DNA of 64,000 bases from Saprospiraceae bacterium (GTDB lineage: Bacteria > Bacteroidota > Bacteroidia > Chitinophagales > Saprospiraceae): the NCBI GenBank assembly GCA_019694295.1, contig JAIBCG010000001.1:57670-121669 (forward strand), given 5' to 3'. The position numbers were made by a program, and so were the translations under genes. Every line of letters starts with the position of its first letter. Position 1 is the first letter of the stretch. Of the stretch, positions 43,158 through 53,230 are shown piece after piece. A model generated the notes under the pieces. The model was not told the DNA's origin and did not search any database. It saw nothing but the letters and a program-made list of their open reading frames with translations.

Positions 43158-44999
43158 TCAATCTTCATTTGTAACTTCATCCTTATCTTCAGCAACATCC
43201 TCAGCTGTATAATATTCTTTTATAAGCCGTGCGACATTTACACCAGCTACTGTCTTCAATTCTTCATCAGAGGCATCCATTATTTTCTTAAATGAGCCAA
43301 AGTGCTTGAGCAATTTATCGGCTGTTTTAGGCCCTACACCTTGTATGTCGGTCAGCACGGTTTTGGTAAAATTCTTTGAGCGCTGGTCGCGGTGAAAGGT
43401 AATGGCAAAACGGTGCGCTTCATTTCTTATTTGCTGAATAAGCTTGAGCGATTCTGATTTTTTGTTGATATAAAGAGGAATGCTGTCTTCGGGGAAGAAT
43501 ATTTCCTCCAGTTTTTTGGCAATGCCAATCACTGTAAATTTCTCCAGTATGCCCAGATCTTTTAATGCACTTACTGCTGAACTAAGCTGACCCTTACCCC
43601 CGTCGATGACTACCAGTTGGGGCAGAGTCTTGTTTTCTGCCAGCATTCGGGCATAACGGCGGGTAACTATCTCATACATAGATGCAAAATCATCTGGTCC
43701 TACAACGGTTTTTATTTTAAAATGACGGTAATCGGCTTTCGATGGTTTTGCATTTTTAAATACCACACAAGATGCAACCGGATTGGTTCCTTGTATATTT
43801 GAGTTGTCAAAACATTCGATATGTAAAGGCATTGCACTCATCCTGAGGTCGGCCTGTAGGGTTTTCAGTATGCGTTCAGTGGCCGGGAGTTTCCGTAGGG
43901 AGTTGATGGCTGCCTGTTGTTGTTGCAGAATGAAATATTTTACATTTTTTTCAGCCATCTCCAGCAATTTCTTTTTGTCACCTACCTTCGGTATTGTCAC
44001 AAGCAGACTTGTATCAGAAACAATCGGTTCGAACGGAACTATTATTTCGGGTGCTATGCTGTTGAATTTTTCGCGAAGCACATCGATACTATAGCTTAGC
44101 AGGTCATTGTCATCATCATCCAGATTTTTAATAAGTTCAAGGGTATGTGTATTGACAATGCTTCCGTCTATTATCTTCAGGTAATTGACGAAGGCAGTTG
44201 TGTCATTACTTTCTATATAAAATACATCCACATCACGGATGTTGATATTCACTACTGTAGATTTCGCCTGATAATCTTCGAATGCTATCAATTTATCTTT
44301 CATCTGCTGTGCTTTTTCGAAATCCAGGTTTGTGGCATATCTGTTCATTTCATCAAGCAGATAATCTTTTACGATCTTGAGGTGGCCTTTGAGTATATTT
44401 TTTATTTGCTCAATCTTTTTATTGTAATGTTCTTCAGACTCGGCACCTATACATGGGCCTTCGCAGTTTTTGATGTGGTATTCGAGACATACATTGAATT
44501 TTCTCTTAGCAATGTTATCGGGTGTGAGCTGGAGGTTGCAATTGCGGAGCGGAAAAAGGCTTTTGATTAAATCGAGCAGAATATTGACCCTGAACTTCGA
44601 AGTATAAGGCCCGAAGTATAAAGAACCATTCCTGATTATTCTTCTTGTAAAGAAAACTTTTGGAAAATGCTCATTCGAAATGCAAATGTAAGAATAGCTC
44701 TTTGCATCCTTAAGCATCACATTATAACGAGGCTGAAATTTTTTAATCAGGCTGTTTTCGAGTAAGAGGGCATCGCTTTCAGACTTTGTAATCGTGTATT
44801 CGATTCGTGTTGCGTGTCGTAGCATCAATCTTGTTTTGTATGGCAGATTTTTGGAGGAAACAAAATACGATGCTAGTCTTTTTTTCAGGTTTTTTGCTTT
44901 GCCTACATATAAAATGGTGTCTTCTTCGTTGAAATATTTGTATATGCCGGGGTCAGAGGGCAATGTTGAAGAAATGTTTCTGAAATCATCCTGAGTCAT
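43158..44999 (-). CDS. uvrC: Excinuclease ABC subunit C
   Basis: 613 residues. The N-terminal GIY-YIG nuclease domain contains DPGIYKYFN and ILYVGKAKNLKKRL; a UVR motif (FEKAQQMKDKLIAFEDYQ) is followed by the RNase H-like nuclease domain with ECFDNSNIQGTNPVAS and VVIDGGKGQLSSA. C-terminal helix-hairpin-helix motifs are VLTDIQGVGPKTADKLLKHF and the following half-motif. UvrC makes the 3' and 5' incisions around DNA lesions in nucleotide-excision repair. It ends the dnaX-pyrD-uvrC minus-strand run. Confidence 0.96.
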   Translation of the reverse strand: MTQDDFRNISSTLPSDPGIYKYFNEEDTILYVGKAKNLKKRLASYFVSSKNLPYKTRLMLRHATRIEYTITKSESDALLLENSLIKKFQPRYNVMLKDAKSYSYICISNEHFPKVFFTRRIIRNGSLYFGPYTSKFRVNILLDLIKSLFPLRNCNLQLTPDNIAKRKFNVCLEYHIKNCEGPCIGAESEEHYNKKIEQIKNILKGHLKIVKDYLLDEMNRYATNLDFEKAQQMKDKLIAFEDYQAKSTVVNINIRDVDVFYIESNDTTAFVNYLKIIDGSIVNTHTLELIKNLDDDDNDLLSYSIDVLREKFNSIAPEIIVPFEPIVSDTSLLVTIPKVGDKKKLLEMAEKNVKYFILQQQQAAINSLRKLPATERILKTLQADLRMSAMPLHIECFDNSNIQGTNPVASCVVFKNAKPSKADYRHFKIKTVVGPDDFASMYEIVTRRYARMLAENKTLPQLVVIDGGKGQLSSAVSALKDLGILEKFTVIGIAKKLEEIFFPEDSIPLYINKKSESLKLIQQIRNEAHRFAITFHRDQRSKNFTKTVLTDIQGVGPKTADKLLKHFGSFKKIMDASDEELKTVAGVNVARLIKEYYTAEDVAEDKDEVTNED

Positions 45000-45061
45000 G
45001 AACTGTTGTTAAAGAACAGGTGGTGTAATATTATTCAAACGTTTTTCTTCCATCAATGTTT

Positions 45062-46120
45062 TTACAAAGAATGAGAGCCTTCGCCACATGATTTTGCCAG
45101 ATATTTATTGATTCGCCTAACGATTGAAGGCCCCTCGTAGATGAAGCCTGTGAAAACCTGAACCAGACAGGCACCAGCATCCAGTTTTTCTTTGGCATCT
45201 TGGGCAGTGTGAATGCCACCTACACCGATGACAGGAATAGTACCACCTGAATGTTCATGAATGTAACGGATAACCCGCGTTGACATCTCTCTTACAGGTT
45301 TGCCGCTTAGGCCACCATTGCCAATACTTTCTATTTGTGTATTGTTGGTAGTGAGATTATTGCGGGTAATAGTTGTATTTGTAGCGATTACTCCGCTTAT
45401 TCGGGTAGTTTTTACAATTTCGATGATGTCATCTAGCTGTTCGTTTGTAAGATCTGGTGCTATTTTGAGTAAAATAGCTTTAGGGCTTGGTTTTTTGAGA
45501 TTTGATTCTTGTAGCTGGCTGAGTATTTTTGTCAAAGGCTCTTTTTCCTGAAGTGCACGCAGATTTGGTGTATTGGGCGAACTCACATTTACCACAAAAT
45601 AATCTACCACATCAAATAATTGATGGAAGCCTTCAAGATAGTCGTTGATGGCCAGTTCATTGGGTGTGTCCTTGTTTTTTCCGATATTGCCACCGATGAT
45701 TACTTTGCCTGTTCTGTTCTTCAGCCTATTTTTAAGGACTTCGAGTCCTTCGTTATTGAATCCCATTCTATTGATAAGAGCCTCGTCACCGGGCAGACGG
45801 AATAAGCGTGGTTTTGGGTTTCCGTCTTGTGGTCTGGGAGTTACGGTGCCAATTTCGATAAAGCCAAAGCCCAGGTTTTCAAGTACAGAAAAGTATTTAC
45901 CATCTTTATCAAATCCTGCTGCCAAACCTACCGGATTAGGAAAATTCAATCCAAAAGCCGATATTTCCAAAGTCTTGTTCTGATAATTAAAGAGCTTGTT
46001 GGTTAGTAGCTTGCCTCCCGGAATGGCACATAGTAGTTTTAGTGCACGCATAGCCATAGCATGAGCTGTTTCCGGGTTGAAACAGAAGAAAACCGGTTTT
46101 ATAAAGTATTGATAGAACAT
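45062..46120 (-). CDS. pyrD: Dihydroorotate dehydrogenase, class 2 (quinone)
   Basis: 352 residues. The FMN barrel is clear: [36 protein letters not shown], the catalytic Ser in [30 protein letters not shown] and [13 protein letters not shown]. The N-terminal extension of about 40 residues is the membrane-binding helix pair of class 2 enzymes, so electrons should go to quinone. It performs the fourth step of pyrimidine synthesis. It begins 15 bases after dnaX on the same strand. Confidence 0.96.
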   Translation of the reverse strand: MFYQYFIKPVFFCFNPETAHAMAMRALKLLCAIPGGKLLTNKLFNYQNKTLEISAFGLNFPNPVGLAAGFDKDGKYFSVLENLGFGFIEIGTVTPRPQDGNPKPRLFRLPGDEALINRMGFNNEGLEVLKNRLKNRTGKVIIGGNIGKNKDTPNELAINDYLEGFHQLFDVVDYFVVNVSSPNTPNLRALQEKEPLTKILSQLQESNLKKPSPKAILLKIAPDLTNEQLDDIIEIVKTTRISGVIATNTTITRNNLTTNNTQIESIGNGGLSGKPVREMSTRVIRYIHEHSGGTIPVIGVGGIHTAQDAKEKLDAGACLVQVFTGFIYEGPSIVRRINKYLAKSCGEGSHSL

Positions 46121-46135
46121 TCAGCAAGTATTTTA

Positions 46136-47857
46136 TTACAATTCGTCGATTCGGAGATTTAGTTTTTTGCGTAGTTCGTCCACATCCGGGTTGATGGCTA
46201 CGAGTTTCTCGTATTTCTCTTTTCCTGTGAGTGGTTTTGGCTTTGCAGGTGCCTGCTCAGGAGTCAGACTGGTATCTATTTCTATTTCTATCATTAGATT
46301 GGGCAAGCCAAATCTACTTCGAAGATGTTGAGTGATATTTTTTTCCTGCAGAATCATCTCTTTTGCCAGTGTGGTACCCACGGTAGCTACGATGGTATTG
46401 TTTTCTATTCTTGTAAGTGTATTTAATAGTATGGCCTTTACACTTGGGCTTTGGTGTCCGTTGATGTAGTCAATCCAACAAGTACGTAGGTTTTCTTCAT
46501 TTAAAGCCAATGCATCTGTATGATCATTGTCTTCTTCCATGATTGATTGCTCAAGTGCTTCAAGTGAAAAAAAAGTAGGTGTATCTAACACGGGTTTAGT
46601 ATCGGACTTTGGTACAGCCGGAGCAGGATTACCAACTATTGCAGGCTCAGGGCTTGCTTTTATTATAACATGTTGATTATTAGATAATTGTATTTTTGGT
46701 TGGCTTAGTTCAGGAGTTTTTTTTTCCTGCGAAACCTCAGTAGTGCTTGTATCTACTTTATGCAGATGACGGATATTGGCAAGGCGGAGAAGATGAAGCT
46801 CAGTATGGAGTTTTTTGTTTCTGACAGTACGGGTATGTATGTCATAGTGATTGATGACAGCGAGTGCGTTCAACAAATCGACTTCAGCGAATAAAGGTGC
46901 TGTTTCAATATATTTTTTTGTAAAATCTTCGCTCAGTTCAAGCAATGCTACAGTACGCTGATCTTTGCAAATCAAAAGATTGCGCAAGTGATCTGCAAGG
47001 CCCGACATAAATATTTCCTCTTCGAAGCCCTTGTTTGAAATTTCATCCAGCAACATAAGCAAACCACCGGCATCTTCTGTCATCATACAGTCGCTGGCTC
47101 TGAAGTAATAGACATAGTCAAGTACGTTCAGGTTATTGATGACGTCGTTGTAGGTGATTTTTTTACCAGAAAAACTCACAATCCTGTCAAAAATTGATAA
47201 GGCATCACGCATGGCACCATCTGCTTTCTGAGCTATGATGTGGAGCGCTTTTTCTTCAGCATCAATACCTTCTTCCTTACAGATTTCCTGCAATTTTCCG
47301 ACCATATCCCTAATCTGGATTCGCTTGAAGTCGTATATCTGACATCTGGATAGAATAGTAGGGATGATTTTGTGTTTCTCTGTAGTAGCGAGTATAAAAA
47401 TGGCATGAGGCGGTGGCTCTTCCAGAGTCTTGAGGAAAGCGTTGAATGCTTGTGTAGTGAGCATGTGCACCTCGTCAATAATGAACACTTTGTATTTGCC
47501 TTGCTGTGGTTGAAACCTTACTTGTTCTGTAAGTGCCCGCATTTGGTCAACACCATTGTTAGAGGCAGCATCGAGTTCGAGTATATTGAAGGAAGCATTT
47601 TCGTTAAATGCTTTACAAGAAGCGCATTCATTGCATGCATCATATTCTTTGGTTGGGTTCTCGCAGTTGATGACCCGAGCAAGTATTCTGGCACAAGTTG
47701 TTTTGCCTACGCCTCTTGGTCCTGTAAACAAAAAAGCATGAGCAAGATGCCCTGTCTGCAAAGCATTTCTGAGCGTAACAGACACGTGTTCTTGTCCGAT
47801 TACATCATTGAACCTGGTTGGGCGGTATTTTCTTGCAGAAACAATAAATTGACTCAT
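46136..47857 (-). CDS. dnaX: DNA polymerase III gamma/tau subunit
   Basis: About 573 residues from the ATG at 47857; an upstream-extended reading has no family resemblance, whereas MSQFIVSARKYRPTRF matches the usual start. The AAA+ domain has the Walker A motif LFTGPRGVGKTTCAR, a zinc module (CENPTKEYDACNECASCKAF, four Cys), Walker B VFIIDEVHML and sensor LATTEKHKIIPTILSRC. The C-terminal tau-like part (about 370-573) is long and low in motifs. It loads the beta clamp during replication. No obvious frameshift signal for a separate gamma form was noticed. Confidence 0.94.
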   Translation of the reverse strand: MSQFIVSARKYRPTRFNDVIGQEHVSVTLRNALQTGHLAHAFLFTGPRGVGKTTCARILARVINCENPTKEYDACNECASCKAFNENASFNILELDAASNNGVDQMRALTEQVRFQPQQGKYKVFIIDEVHMLTTQAFNAFLKTLEEPPPHAIFILATTEKHKIIPTILSRCQIYDFKRIQIRDMVGKLQEICKEEGIDAEEKALHIIAQKADGAMRDALSIFDRIVSFSGKKITYNDVINNLNVLDYVYYFRASDCMMTEDAGGLLMLLDEISNKGFEEEIFMSGLADHLRNLLICKDQRTVALLELSEDFTKKYIETAPLFAEVDLLNALAVINHYDIHTRTVRNKKLHTELHLLRLANIRHLHKVDTSTTEVSQEKKTPELSQPKIQLSNNQHVIIKASPEPAIVGNPAPAVPKSDTKPVLDTPTFFSLEALEQSIMEEDNDHTDALALNEENLRTCWIDYINGHQSPSVKAILLNTLTRIENNTIVATVGTTLAKEMILQEKNITQHLRSRFGLPNLMIEIEIDTSLTPEQAPAKPKPLTGKEKYEKLVAINPDVDELRKKLNLRIDEL

Positions 47858-48060
47858 AGGTCTGCAAAGATACTGAAGAACGTGAATATTTTTACACAAG
47901 TTTTTTACTAGTCTTGATATTTGTAAAACGCATACATGAAAGGTGAAGTTTAGGTATATAACGAGAATACTTATTTTAGTATAGCAGAAAAAACCAACAA
48001 TTTCTATGATGAAGATTGCTTTACAAGGCAAGAAATGACTGAAAATTGTATTGCTCTATG

Positions 48061-48068
48061 TACCTTTG
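48061..48068 (+). promoter_or_regulatory. Putative purH -7 promoter element
   Basis: TACCTTTG, a TAnnTTTG match, 21 bases before the ATG at 48090. A TTG at 48051 that would give a longer protein lies upstream of it, supporting the ATG start. Confidence 0.45.
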
Positions 48069-48089
48069 AGAGTCGATAAAAATATTAAT

Positions 48090-49625
48090 ATGTCTCAGTT
48101 ACGTTCTATCAAAATCCGATCTGCATTAATCTCAGTTTATTCAAAGGAAGGGCTTGCTCCACTTGTCCAGGAAATGCATCGCCTTGGTATTGATATTATT
48201 TCTACCGGTGGTACTCAGTCATTCATTGAGTCGCTCAATATCCCGGTGACTCCGGTAGAAAAATATACACAATACCCTTCCATTCTTGATGGTCGTGTGA
48301 AGACACTGCATCCACAGATATTTGGTGGCATACTTGCTAGACGAGAAAGAGAACATCTGGTACAGCTCGAGACTTATGACATTCCGGAGATTGATATGGT
48401 GATTGTGGATCTTTATCCATTTGAAAAAACAGTAGCATCAACAGATGATGATGAAGCAATTATTGAAAAAATAGATATAGGCGGTATTTCCCTGATAAGA
48501 GCAGCTGCAAAGAATTTCCGTGATGTAGTTGTCATTCCTTCTGTAGAGCAATATTCTGATGCAATGAAGATTATGCAGCAACAAGAGGGTGTCACGACTT
48601 ATGGTGAACGACATTCATTGGCGCGCAAGGCATTTGCTGTTTCTTCACATTATGATACTGCCATCTACAAATATTTCAACAAAACTGCTCATGAGCCTTC
48701 ATTTCACCAGGCTATAGATATAGCAGATGAGCTCAGATACGGCGAAAATCCTCATCAGAAGGCTTATTTTTTTGGTAAAATGAATGATGTAATTGAAAAA
48801 CTGCACGGTAAAGAGCTTTCCTACAACAACCTCGTGGATGTGGACAGTGCCATCAACCTTATACAGGATTTCAGATTATCGCAACCGACCATAGCTATTC
48901 TCAAACATACGAACCCGTGTGGTGTAGCTACCAGAGAGAAGCTTATTGATGCCTGGAATGCCGCATTGGCAGGGGACCCGATATCAGCTTTCGGTGGAGT
49001 CATCATAAGCAATGTTGCAGTAGATGTCGAAACTGCGGAAAATATCAATACTATGTTTTATGAAGTACTCATTGCGCCTGATTTTTCTAACAAGGCCATT
49101 GAAGTACTCACAGAGAAGAAGAACAGAATATTGCTGAAGCTGAAAGATACGCCATTGCCGCAAAAGAGTTTTAAATCAATATTGAACGGTGTTCTTGAAC
49201 AAGATGCAGACAATCATGTACATCTAAGCAAAGACTGGACACTAGCTACAACACGCCAGCCGGAAGCATCAGAACTCATTGATATGGAGTTTGCCAACAA
49301 ATGCGTCAAACACCTGAAGTCAAATGCCATTGTTCTTGTCAAAAACCAAATGATGTTAGGTATGGGCTGTGGTCAGACCTCGAGGGTAGAAGCCTTAAAC
49401 CAGGCCATACAAAAGGCAAAGCATTTTGGTTTTTCACTTACCGGAGCAGTTATGGGTTCTGATGCCTTTTTCCCGTTTCCGGATTGTGTAGAAATTGCAC
49501 ATAAGCAGGGCATATCAGCTGTTGTACAGCCTGGTGGTTCAGTCAAAGATCAGGACAGTACCGATTATTGCAACAACAATGGAATGACAATGATGATTAC
49601 CGGTTACCGGCATTTTAAGCATTAA
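48090..49625 (+). CDS. purH: Bifunctional AICAR transformylase / IMP cyclohydrolase
   Basis: 511 residues from the ATG at 48090. The N-terminal MGS-like cyclohydrolase domain has ISTGGTQSFIESL and DGRVKTLHPQIFGGIL; the C-terminal AICAR formyltransferase domain has ADELRYGENPHQKAYF, AILKHTNPCGVA (catalytic Lys-His) and the late FFPFPDCVEIAHKQG. It performs the last two steps of purine synthesis to IMP. It lies just upstream of coaX with a six-base gap, so purH and coaX are probably cotranscribed. Confidence 0.96.
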   Translation: MSQLRSIKIRSALISVYSKEGLAPLVQEMHRLGIDIISTGGTQSFIESLNIPVTPVEKYTQYPSILDGRVKTLHPQIFGGILARREREHLVQLETYDIPEIDMVIVDLYPFEKTVASTDDDEAIIEKIDIGGISLIRAAAKNFRDVVVIPSVEQYSDAMKIMQQQEGVTTYGERHSLARKAFAVSSHYDTAIYKYFNKTAHEPSFHQAIDIADELRYGENPHQKAYFFGKMNDVIEKLHGKELSYNNLVDVDSAINLIQDFRLSQPTIAILKHTNPCGVATREKLIDAWNAALAGDPISAFGGVIISNVAVDVETAENINTMFYEVLIAPDFSNKAIEVLTEKKNRILLKLKDTPLPQKSFKSILNGVLEQDADNHVHLSKDWTLATTRQPEASELIDMEFANKCVKHLKSNAIVLVKNQMMLGMGCGQTSRVEALNQAIQKAKHFGFSLTGAVMGSDAFFPFPDCVEIAHKQGISAVVQPGGSVKDQDSTDYCNNNGMTMMITGYRHFKH

Positions 49626-49631
49626 TGTTGG

Positions 49632-50363
49632 ATGCAGTTAGCTATTGATATTGGCAATACTTATATTAAGGCGGGTTTATTCAGTGAGGATAAGTTACTC
49701 GGCACTATCCGTTTTGTGGCAGGAGAGGAAATGGATTTTCTGAACTTCATCGCAGGCAAGAAAATAAATTATACTATTTTTTCTTCAGTCGAGTCATCAG
49801 AAGCTGAAGCAGTTATTGGATTACTTAAAGACACAAAGATTATTCAGCTTGATCATAACACACCATTACCACTTATCAATAATTACCTGTCACCGGAGAC
49901 GCTCGGCAAAGACAGACTGGCAGGCGCCTTAGGAGCTTGGGTGATGTTGGGTGGCAAATCGGTACTTGTTATTGATGCCGGCACTTGTATCAAATACGAT
50001 TTTGTGGATGAATCGCAAGGTTATATGGGAGGCAGCATAAGTCCGGGCTTACAAATGAGGCTTGATGCCATGCACCATTTCACTGCGCGCTTACCTTCTT
50101 TTACTTTAAAAAGAACTACTGATTTCTACGGCAATGATACATTTTCAGCAATGATGACAGGTGTAGTCACAGGAGCAGTAGGCGAATGCAGTCACTTTAT
50201 TCAGGTTTTTAAGAAGCGCTTTGGTAAATTTAACGTTATACTAACCGGCGGTAATGCAGACTTTTTATCTTTGCAACTCGAAAATAAATATTCAGTGGAA
50301 CCAAACCTCATTTTGACAGGCTTGAACTCCATTCTCAATTTTAATAAGAACAATGACAAATAA
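49632..50363 (+). CDS. coaX: Pantothenate kinase, type III
   Basis: 243 residues. Type III pantothenate kinases of the ASKHA fold show here LAIDIGNTYIKAGLF (phosphate 1), KDRLAGALGA and VLVIDAGTCIKYDFVD (phosphate 2), and the late VILTGGNADFL (adenosine). It phosphorylates pantothenate at the start of coenzyme A synthesis; the type III form is not feedback-inhibited by CoA. It overlaps the next gene by eleven bases. Confidence 0.94.
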   Translation: MQLAIDIGNTYIKAGLFSEDKLLGTIRFVAGEEMDFLNFIAGKKINYTIFSSVESSEAEAVIGLLKDTKIIQLDHNTPLPLINNYLSPETLGKDRLAGALGAWVMLGGKSVLVIDAGTCIKYDFVDESQGYMGGSISPGLQMRLDAMHHFTARLPSFTLKRTTDFYGNDTFSAMMTGVVTGAVGECSHFIQVFKKRFGKFNVILTGGNADFLSLQLENKYSVEPNLILTGLNSILNFNKNNDK

Positions 50364-51708
50364 AATTTTATTTTTGGCAATCTTGTTGTTTCCGGTAATG
50401 CTGTATTGCCAGTCAGCAGACAATTCTCCTTATTCACGCTTTGGTTTTGGCAATATCGTCAATTCGCAGAAAGTTTCGTCGGTAGGAATGGGACGACTAT
50501 CTTCAGTATATGGAGATAGCTACAATACCAATTTTGACAACCCAGCAACACTCACATCGCTCATCAATGCCACTTACGAAGGTGGTATTTATGCCAAATA
50601 TACCCAAATAGAGCAACAGACTTCAAGTCAGACACAATGGAGTGGCAATATGAGTTATCTGTCCATTTCTTTTCCGTTGAAAAATCAGATTTCTGAATCC
50701 CTTCAGAAAAAACCTTCAAACTACAAATGGGTAATGGGATTCAATCTTTCTCCTTATTCTACAAATAACTACAATCTACAAGAAACACGAAATGTTGACA
50801 GCATAGGTGAAGTGCAGACATTGTATAATGGCACTGGAGGTAGTTATAGAATGGTGTGGGGTAATGCCGTCAAATACAAGAACTTGTCTGTTGGATTGAA
50901 TATCGGCTGGCTTTTTGGAAAATCAAGCTATGGCAGACAGATTTTGTTCAATGATCTCGCTTATTCTTATTCTGATGTATTTACGGATGAGTACAGCATA
51001 CGTGGGTTTAGTTGGAAAGCAGGAGCAACCTACCGCTTTGACCTCAGCCAGACCAATGATAAAAAAGAAGCAAAATATCCAGGAAGAAATCTCCTTATAG
51101 GTGTGTCTGGCAATTCGGCACAGTCATTTAATACCACACAATCATTTCTTTACAGAAGAGTAAGAACGGGTATCCAATCACCTGACGGAAGCACAATTGA
51201 TACATTCAAAATTTCACCTGCTGAAGGAGTTAAAGGAAAAGGCAAGTTGCCGTCAGAACTTAATGTTGGTGTTCTATACACACATTCTCCAAAATTGAAA
51301 TTCGGCGTCGATTATAGTTTCTCCGATTGGTCAAGATACGAAAATGATGCAAAACCTAATGAACAGATTCTCAAGCTTGACAAGCAGTATAAAATAGCAG
51401 CCGGTGTAGAATATTCACCGAATCCGGATGATTACAAATATTATTTCAAACGTATCAGATACAGACTGGGAGCATATTACCAGCATGATCCGAGGTTGAT
51501 TAATGGATCTGAACTGACAGAAACAGGCCTAAGCTTTGGTATGGGTATGCCTATAAGGCTGCCTCGCCAACAGATAGCATTTGTACATTGGGCACTTGAA
51601 GCAGGCAAGTTTGGTAATGTCAATGTTATCAACGAAAAATATCTCAGACTACACTTCGCATTTAATTTTAGCGATACCAGCTGGTTTTACAAACGAAAAT
51701 ACGATTAG
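50353..51708 (+). CDS. Outer-membrane beta-barrel protein (FadL/PorV-like), function unknown
   Basis: 451 residues with a signal peptide (about 1-19, ending MLYCQS). The opening NSPYSRFGFGNIV and SSVGMGRLSSVYGDSY is a pattern seen in Bacteroidota outer-membrane proteins related to FadL or PorV. The remainder consists of alternating aromatic strands ending in an aromatic-rich C-terminus (HFAFNFSDTSWFYKRKYD). Its substrate is unknown; a link to T9SS or lipid transport is inference. It overlaps coaX by eleven bases, so it belongs to the purH-coaX transcription unit. Confidence 0.7.
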   Translation: MTNKILFLAILLFPVMLYCQSADNSPYSRFGFGNIVNSQKVSSVGMGRLSSVYGDSYNTNFDNPATLTSLINATYEGGIYAKYTQIEQQTSSQTQWSGNMSYLSISFPLKNQISESLQKKPSNYKWVMGFNLSPYSTNNYNLQETRNVDSIGEVQTLYNGTGGSYRMVWGNAVKYKNLSVGLNIGWLFGKSSYGRQILFNDLAYSYSDVFTDEYSIRGFSWKAGATYRFDLSQTNDKKEAKYPGRNLLIGVSGNSAQSFNTTQSFLYRRVRTGIQSPDGSTIDTFKISPAEGVKGKGKLPSELNVGVLYTHSPKLKFGVDYSFSDWSRYENDAKPNEQILKLDKQYKIAAGVEYSPNPDDYKYYFKRIRYRLGAYYQHDPRLINGSELTETGLSFGMGMPIRLPRQQIAFVHWALEAGKFGNVNVINEKYLRLHFAFNFSDTSWFYKRKYD

Positions 51709-51710
51709 AA

Positions 51711-51736
51711 TTTATTTACCTGAGCAGGTGAATTAT
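51711..51736. terminator. Bidirectional hairpin between convergent genes
   Basis: ATTTACCT and AGGTGAAT form an eight-pair stem (one G-U pair) between the stop of the outer-membrane protein gene and the cysS stop, with A/T-rich flanks on both sides. It could end transcription from both directions. Confidence 0.55.
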
Positions 51737-53220
51737 TCTACTTCGTAAGAGGTGCCATCTTTGTTGTCCTTCAGTATGATTTTTGCATCTTTCAGTGCGT
51801 CCCTAATTTTATCTGAGGTTGGCCAGTCTTTGTTTTCGCGGGCAGTTTTGCGAATGTCGATTACCAGATTCATCACCTTGTCGAGCGTATCTGTACTTGT
51901 AGCTTCATTTTCATTAACTATACCAAGCACTTCAAACAAGAATGCTTTGAAAATATCTCTGAACCGGGTAAAGGTTGGTTCGCTAACAGGACATTTTTTG
52001 TTGTCGTTGTGAAAAATGTTGATACGTGATGCCATTTCGTATAGCGTAGCAATGAGTTTGGCCGTATTGAAGTCGTCGTCCATCACTTCCTTACATTTGT
52101 CGGCAAGCTGGTTCAGTTCATCATCCGTGGTTGTATTTGTTTCACCAGATAAACAGAGCCCGTCAAGATACTGAGCAGCATTGAGCAATCGGCGAAGGCC
52201 TTTTTCGGCATCCTGTAGCCCTTTTAGAGTAATGTCCAGCTCAGACGAATAATGCGATTGCAAGAACAATAACCTCACCGTCATTGGCGAATATGCTTTA
52301 TCAAGCAATGGATGATTGCCTGTGATGAGTTCAAGAGGTAGTATTGAGTTACCAAGCGATTTGCTCATTTTCTGGCCGTTGAAGTTCAGCATATTGGTGT
52401 GCATCCAGTATTTTACAGGTTCGGTGCCTGTAGCGCCTATATTCTGTGCTATTTCGCATTCGTGGTGAGGAAATTTGAGGTCCATACCGCCACCATGTAT
52501 ATCAAAGGTAGTGCCCAAATATTTCGTACTCATGACAGAACATTCGAGATGCCATCCCGGGAATCCTTCGCCCCATGGAGATGGCCATCGCATTATATGT
52601 TCGGGTGATGCTTTTTTCCACAAAGCGAAGTCAATAGCGTTTCGTTTTTCATCCTGTCCGTCCAGGTCGCGGTATCCGGCTATCAGTTCTTCGGTATTTC
52701 TGCCTGAAAGCTTGCCGTAGTTATGATTATGGCTGTTGTAGGCATTAACATCAAAATAAACCGAGCCATTCGACTCATAAGCATACCCATTGTTAATCAA
52801 TTGTTTAGCCATTTCTATTTGTTCGATAATGTGGCCGGTGGCAGTAGGCTCAATAGTAGGGCGATGTAGGTTGAATAAACGGCAGACATCATGGAAGCCG
52901 ACAGTATATTTTTGCACTATCTCCATTGGTTCGAGCTTTTCGAGCTGCGACTGTGATTCGATACGGTTGACGCCTTCGCCTCGTTCGTTGGTGAGATGAC
53001 CAGCATCTGTTATGTTGCGTACGTACCGTACCTTGTAGCCCAAATATTTTAGGTAACGGTACACCATGTCAAAACTGATGAATGTACGGACATTGCCCAG
53101 ATGGACATCATTATATACAGTTGGGCCGCACACATACAGGCCAACATAAGGTGGATTGACAGGGTCGAATATTTCCTTTTGCCTTGCCAGGCTGTTATAT
53201 ATCTGAAGGACAGAACTCAT
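51733..53220 (-). CDS. cysS: Cysteinyl-tRNA synthetase
   Basis: 495 residues, normal length. Class I synthetase motifs are present: VCGPTVYNDVHLGNVRTF (zinc Cys and HLGN, a HIGH variant) and KMSKSLGNSI. Zinc ligands are in the VCGPTVY, HLECSVM and HHECEIAQ blocks. It charges tRNA-Cys. It is the last gene of the mutL-rhomboid-rhomboid-EEP-cysS minus-strand run, ten bases after the EEP gene, with a hairpin terminator beyond its stop codon. Confidence 0.97.
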   Translation of the reverse strand: MSSVLQIYNSLARQKEIFDPVNPPYVGLYVCGPTVYNDVHLGNVRTFISFDMVYRYLKYLGYKVRYVRNITDAGHLTNERGEGVNRIESQSQLEKLEPMEIVQKYTVGFHDVCRLFNLHRPTIEPTATGHIIEQIEMAKQLINNGYAYESNGSVYFDVNAYNSHNHNYGKLSGRNTEELIAGYRDLDGQDEKRNAIDFALWKKASPEHIMRWPSPWGEGFPGWHLECSVMSTKYLGTTFDIHGGGMDLKFPHHECEIAQNIGATGTEPVKYWMHTNMLNFNGQKMSKSLGNSILPLELITGNHPLLDKAYSPMTVRLLFLQSHYSSELDITLKGLQDAEKGLRRLLNAAQYLDGLCLSGETNTTTDDELNQLADKCKEVMDDDFNTAKLIATLYEMASRINIFHNDNKKCPVSEPTFTRFRDIFKAFLFEVLGIVNENEATSTDTLDKVMNLVIDIRKTARENKDWPTSDKIRDALKDAKIILKDNKDGTSYEVE

Positions 53221-53230
53221 ATTTATTCAA

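Noticed and set aside
47372..47911. Plus-strand reading frame of 179 residues opposite the start of dnaX
   Set aside because: It lies antisense to the Walker A and zinc motifs of dnaX, which are strongly conserved, and has a cysteine/serine-rich composition typical of a shadow frame.
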